A stretch of 6,364 nt of DNA, taken from positions 1-6,364 of the forward strand of contig JAJXXG010000673.1 of NCBI GenBank assembly GCA_021781255.1, given 5' to 3'. Below the pieces are notes generated by a model. It did no database searches and was not told the origin of the DNA. It was given only the letters and a program-made list of their open reading frames with translations. The position numbers and the translations under genes are program-made. Positions 5,628 through 6,364 of the stretch are shown one piece after another. This DNA comes from Acidobacteriota bacterium (GTDB lineage Bacteria > Acidobacteriota > Terriglobia > Terriglobales > Acidobacteriaceae). Numbering within the stretch: position 1 is the first letter of the stretch; every line of letters starts with the position of its first letter.

Positions 5628-5820
5628 AGTGGAGCATCCCGGTGGCCGAGTGGCCTGCCCGGTATGGGAAGTGGGAAGCTGGTTCGTAGGGTCAGGTGAG
5701 GCGAAAGCCCCTGAGCCCCTGTAGGGAATCCCGCAGAGAACAAGCCATTGCATGACCCGGGAGTTTAACTCCCCGTGAGCCCTGTCGGCTCAGGCAAAGA
5801 ATGCTGGTCGCTCTTTGATA
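5616..5820 (+). ncRNA. Candidate structured RNA or structured rRNA-leader domain
   Basis: No convincing protein is encoded here, but the segment folds well by eye. A long-range closing helix pairs 5619-5622 with 5814-5817, 5624-5627 with 5810-5813 and 5633-5637 with 5801-5805 (13 bp with one bulged base and one internal loop). Inside it are several hairpins. One has 5689-5691 plus 5692-5696 pairing with 5716-5718 plus 5710-5714, capped by GGC-GAAA-GCC. Another, at 5719-5736, pairs CTG/CAG and GGG/CCC. A third is GGGAG-TTTAA-CTCCC at 5759-5773, and a fourth is TGAGCC-CTGTC-GGCTCA at 5776-5792. The 5' end coincides with the start predicted from the promoter copy at 5580. I do not recognise it as 6S RNA, tmRNA, SRP RNA, RNase P or a known riboswitch. 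It may be a stand-alone small RNA or the first domain of a long rRNA leader. Confidence 0.4.
5809..5820 (+). promoter_or_regulatory. boxA-like antitermination sequence, upstream copy
   Basis: CGCTCTTTGATA resembles the rRNA boxA (TGCTCTTTAACA in E. coli), which binds NusB-NusE (S10) to make RNA polymerase resistant to Rho. Here it also forms the 3' strand of the closing helix of the 5616-5820 fold. It lies upstream of the strong promoter at 5940, so it would appear only in transcripts from the tandem upstream promoters. Confidence 0.4.
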
Positions 5821-5838
5821 TTGTGCGCAGCGCGAAAG

Positions 5839-5872
5839 ATCGAACGGACTTTTAGCCGTCGAGCGATTCGAT
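5839..5872 (+). other. Hairpin upstream of the main rRNA promoter
   Basis: ATCGAA (5839-5844) is complementary to TTCGAT (5867-5872), and ACGG (5844-5847) to CCGT (5856-5859) around the loop ACTTTTAG. Both helices can form with an unpaired stretch on the 3' side if base 5844 is used once. It could be a processing or pause structure in long leader transcripts. No T run follows, so it is not an obvious terminator. Confidence 0.4.
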
Positions 5873-5917
5873 GCCTGGATGCGGGGAACAACCGCCAACA
5901 GTGAGTTGGAGCGGCCT

Positions 5918-5968
5918 CAAAAAGGTAAGTAAGAAAAGCTTGACAGAGAGATGAAAGTTCGATAGATT
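5918..5968 (+). promoter_or_regulatory. Strong rRNA operon promoter with A-rich UP element (candidate P2)
   Basis: A perfect -35 hexamer TTGACA (5940-5945), an ideal 17-bp spacer and the -10 TAGATT (5963-5968) are preceded by an A-rich stretch at 5918-5937 that fits an UP element for the alpha-subunit C-terminal domain. Transcription should start near 5975, giving about 270 nt of leader before mature 16S. This is the best sigma-70 promoter in the window and sits where the last rRNA promoter is expected. Confidence 0.75.
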
Positions 5969-6032
5969 TAAAAAGTTCGCGCAAAACGGTTGGCAAATGC
6001 GGTGAAACGCAAAGCCAAGCAGCGCAACAAGT

Positions 6033-6065
6033 TCGAGGACAACCTGACACTTCGTCAGGCCTCGA
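6033..6065 (+). other. rRNA leader hairpin 1
   Basis: TCGAGG (6033-6038) pairs with CCTCGA (6060-6065), and CCTGAC (6043-6048) pairs with GTCAGG (6054-6059). Loop ACTTC and a four-base left bulge complete a 12-bp hairpin. It lies upstream of the second boxA-like site, where a boxB-like hairpin is found in some rRNA leaders. No T run follows, so it is not a terminator. Confidence 0.65.
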
Positions 6066-6101
6066 TCCAAAAGGACACCGCTCAGGCGGACCGTTCTTAA
6101 G

Positions 6102-6113
6102 GATCTTTGACAA
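6102..6113 (+). promoter_or_regulatory. boxA-like antitermination sequence, proximal copy
   Basis: GATCTTTGACAA matches the boxA consensus core (CTTTGACA type), about 135 bases before 16S and downstream of the strong promoter. The position is what is expected for the NusB-S10 loading site of an rRNA operon. The overlapping TTGACA (6107-6112) has no suitable -10 seventeen bases later. Confidence 0.6.
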
Positions 6114-6133
6114 TAAGGTTGAACGTGCCAGTC

Positions 6134-6168
6134 GTGAGAAAGAATCAAGTTTGGCTTGATCTTCTCAC
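6134..6168 (+). other. rRNA leader hairpin 2
   Basis: Left arm 6134-6149 pairs with right arm 6155-6168 (GTGAGAA/TTCTCAC outside, ATCAAG/CTTGAT inside), giving about 14 bp around the loop TTTGG with two unpaired A residues on the left. It is a strong structure between boxA and 16S and is likely removed during pre-rRNA processing. Confidence 0.75.
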
Positions 6169-6176
6169 AAGGTAAG

Positions 6177-6203
6177 GTGTCTGCTGCTTTCGAGCGCAGA
6201 CAC
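6177..6203 (+). other. rRNA leader hairpin 3, UUCG-capped
   Basis: GTGTCTGC (6177-6184) pairs perfectly with GCAGACAC (6196-6203). Inside, GCT-TTCG-AGC (6186-6195) forms a UUCG tetraloop, with T6185 bulged. This is one of the most stable hairpins in the window. Confidence 0.8.
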
Positions 6204-6204
6204 A

Positions 6205-6239
6205 GCCGACCCGGGTTGACCTCCGTCGACCGGGAAGGC
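6205..6239 (+). other. rRNA leader hairpin 4 just before 16S
   Basis: GCC/GGC (6205-6207 with 6237-6239), CCCG/CGGG (6210-6213 with 6231-6234) and GTTGAC/GTCGAC (6215-6220 with 6225-6230, one G-U pair) stack around the loop CTCC. It ends about eight bases before the predicted 5' end of mature 16S, so it is probably part of the maturation signal. The long 5'/3' processing stem partner would lie beyond the window. Confidence 0.7.
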
Positions 6240-6247
6240 ATCAGGTT

Positions 6248-6364
<117 letters not shown>

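Noticed and set aside
5638..5692. tRNA-like stretch (GGTGGCCGAGTGG, then GGTTCG) resembling a serine or leucine tRNA
   Set aside because: No acceptor stem, anticodon arm or T-arm can be formed at the right distances, and no CCA-compatible end exists.
5616..5800. 6S RNA, cobalamin riboswitch or SRP RNA as identity of the structured segment
   Set aside because: The fold has several short hairpins in place of the 6S rod, and the conserved core sequences of the cobalamin riboswitch and SRP RNA are missing.

Overview
The window comes from a GC-rich bacterium, most likely a member of Acidobacteriota subdivision 1 (Acidobacteriaceae / Terriglobales). The basis is the first ~117 bases of a 16S rRNA gene at the right end (universal 27F site at 6255-6274). 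Its opening sequence, including the stretch leading into GTGGCGCACGGGTGAGTAAC, resembles what I remember of that group. This is recognition from memory, not a database search.

Left part (1-4679). Most genes lie on the minus strand. From the left edge they are: a 3'-truncated moaA (molybdenum cofactor synthesis, radical SAM); an unrecognised 156-residue protein with one membrane segment; an unrecognised 92-residue protein with two membrane segments, followed by a clear intrinsic terminator; a 92-residue zinc-ribbon-like protein; an ArsB/NhaD-type permease (arsenite or anion efflux family); and a TrmJ-like tRNA 2'-O-methyltransferase. One small basic 56-residue protein (2405-2575) lies on the plus strand, divergent from the zinc-ribbon gene and convergent with the permease. 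Except for a possible trmJ-arsB pair, these look like separately transcribed housekeeping and accessory genes, not one pathway.

Middle (4680-5451). A MarC-family inner-membrane protein runs on the plus strand, divergent from trmJ across 136 bp. Both genes appear to use non-ATG starts.

Right part (5452-6364). About 800 bp without protein-coding genes leads into 16S rRNA. It holds two tandem promoter-like copies exactly 73 bp apart (TTGCA-type -35, 17-bp spacer, TA-TCT -10, then a conserved downstream box). After these comes a ~200-nt segment that can fold into a multi-hairpin RNA closed by a long-range helix, with a boxA-like sequence in the 3' strand of that helix. Next is a strong consensus-like promoter with an A-rich upstream element at 5918-5968. 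Last come a second boxA-like sequence and four strong hairpins just before mature 16S. The simplest reading is a multi-promoter rRNA operon leader with antitermination signals. The segment at 5616-5820 could instead be an independent small structured RNA. This is the part of the window most worth following up.
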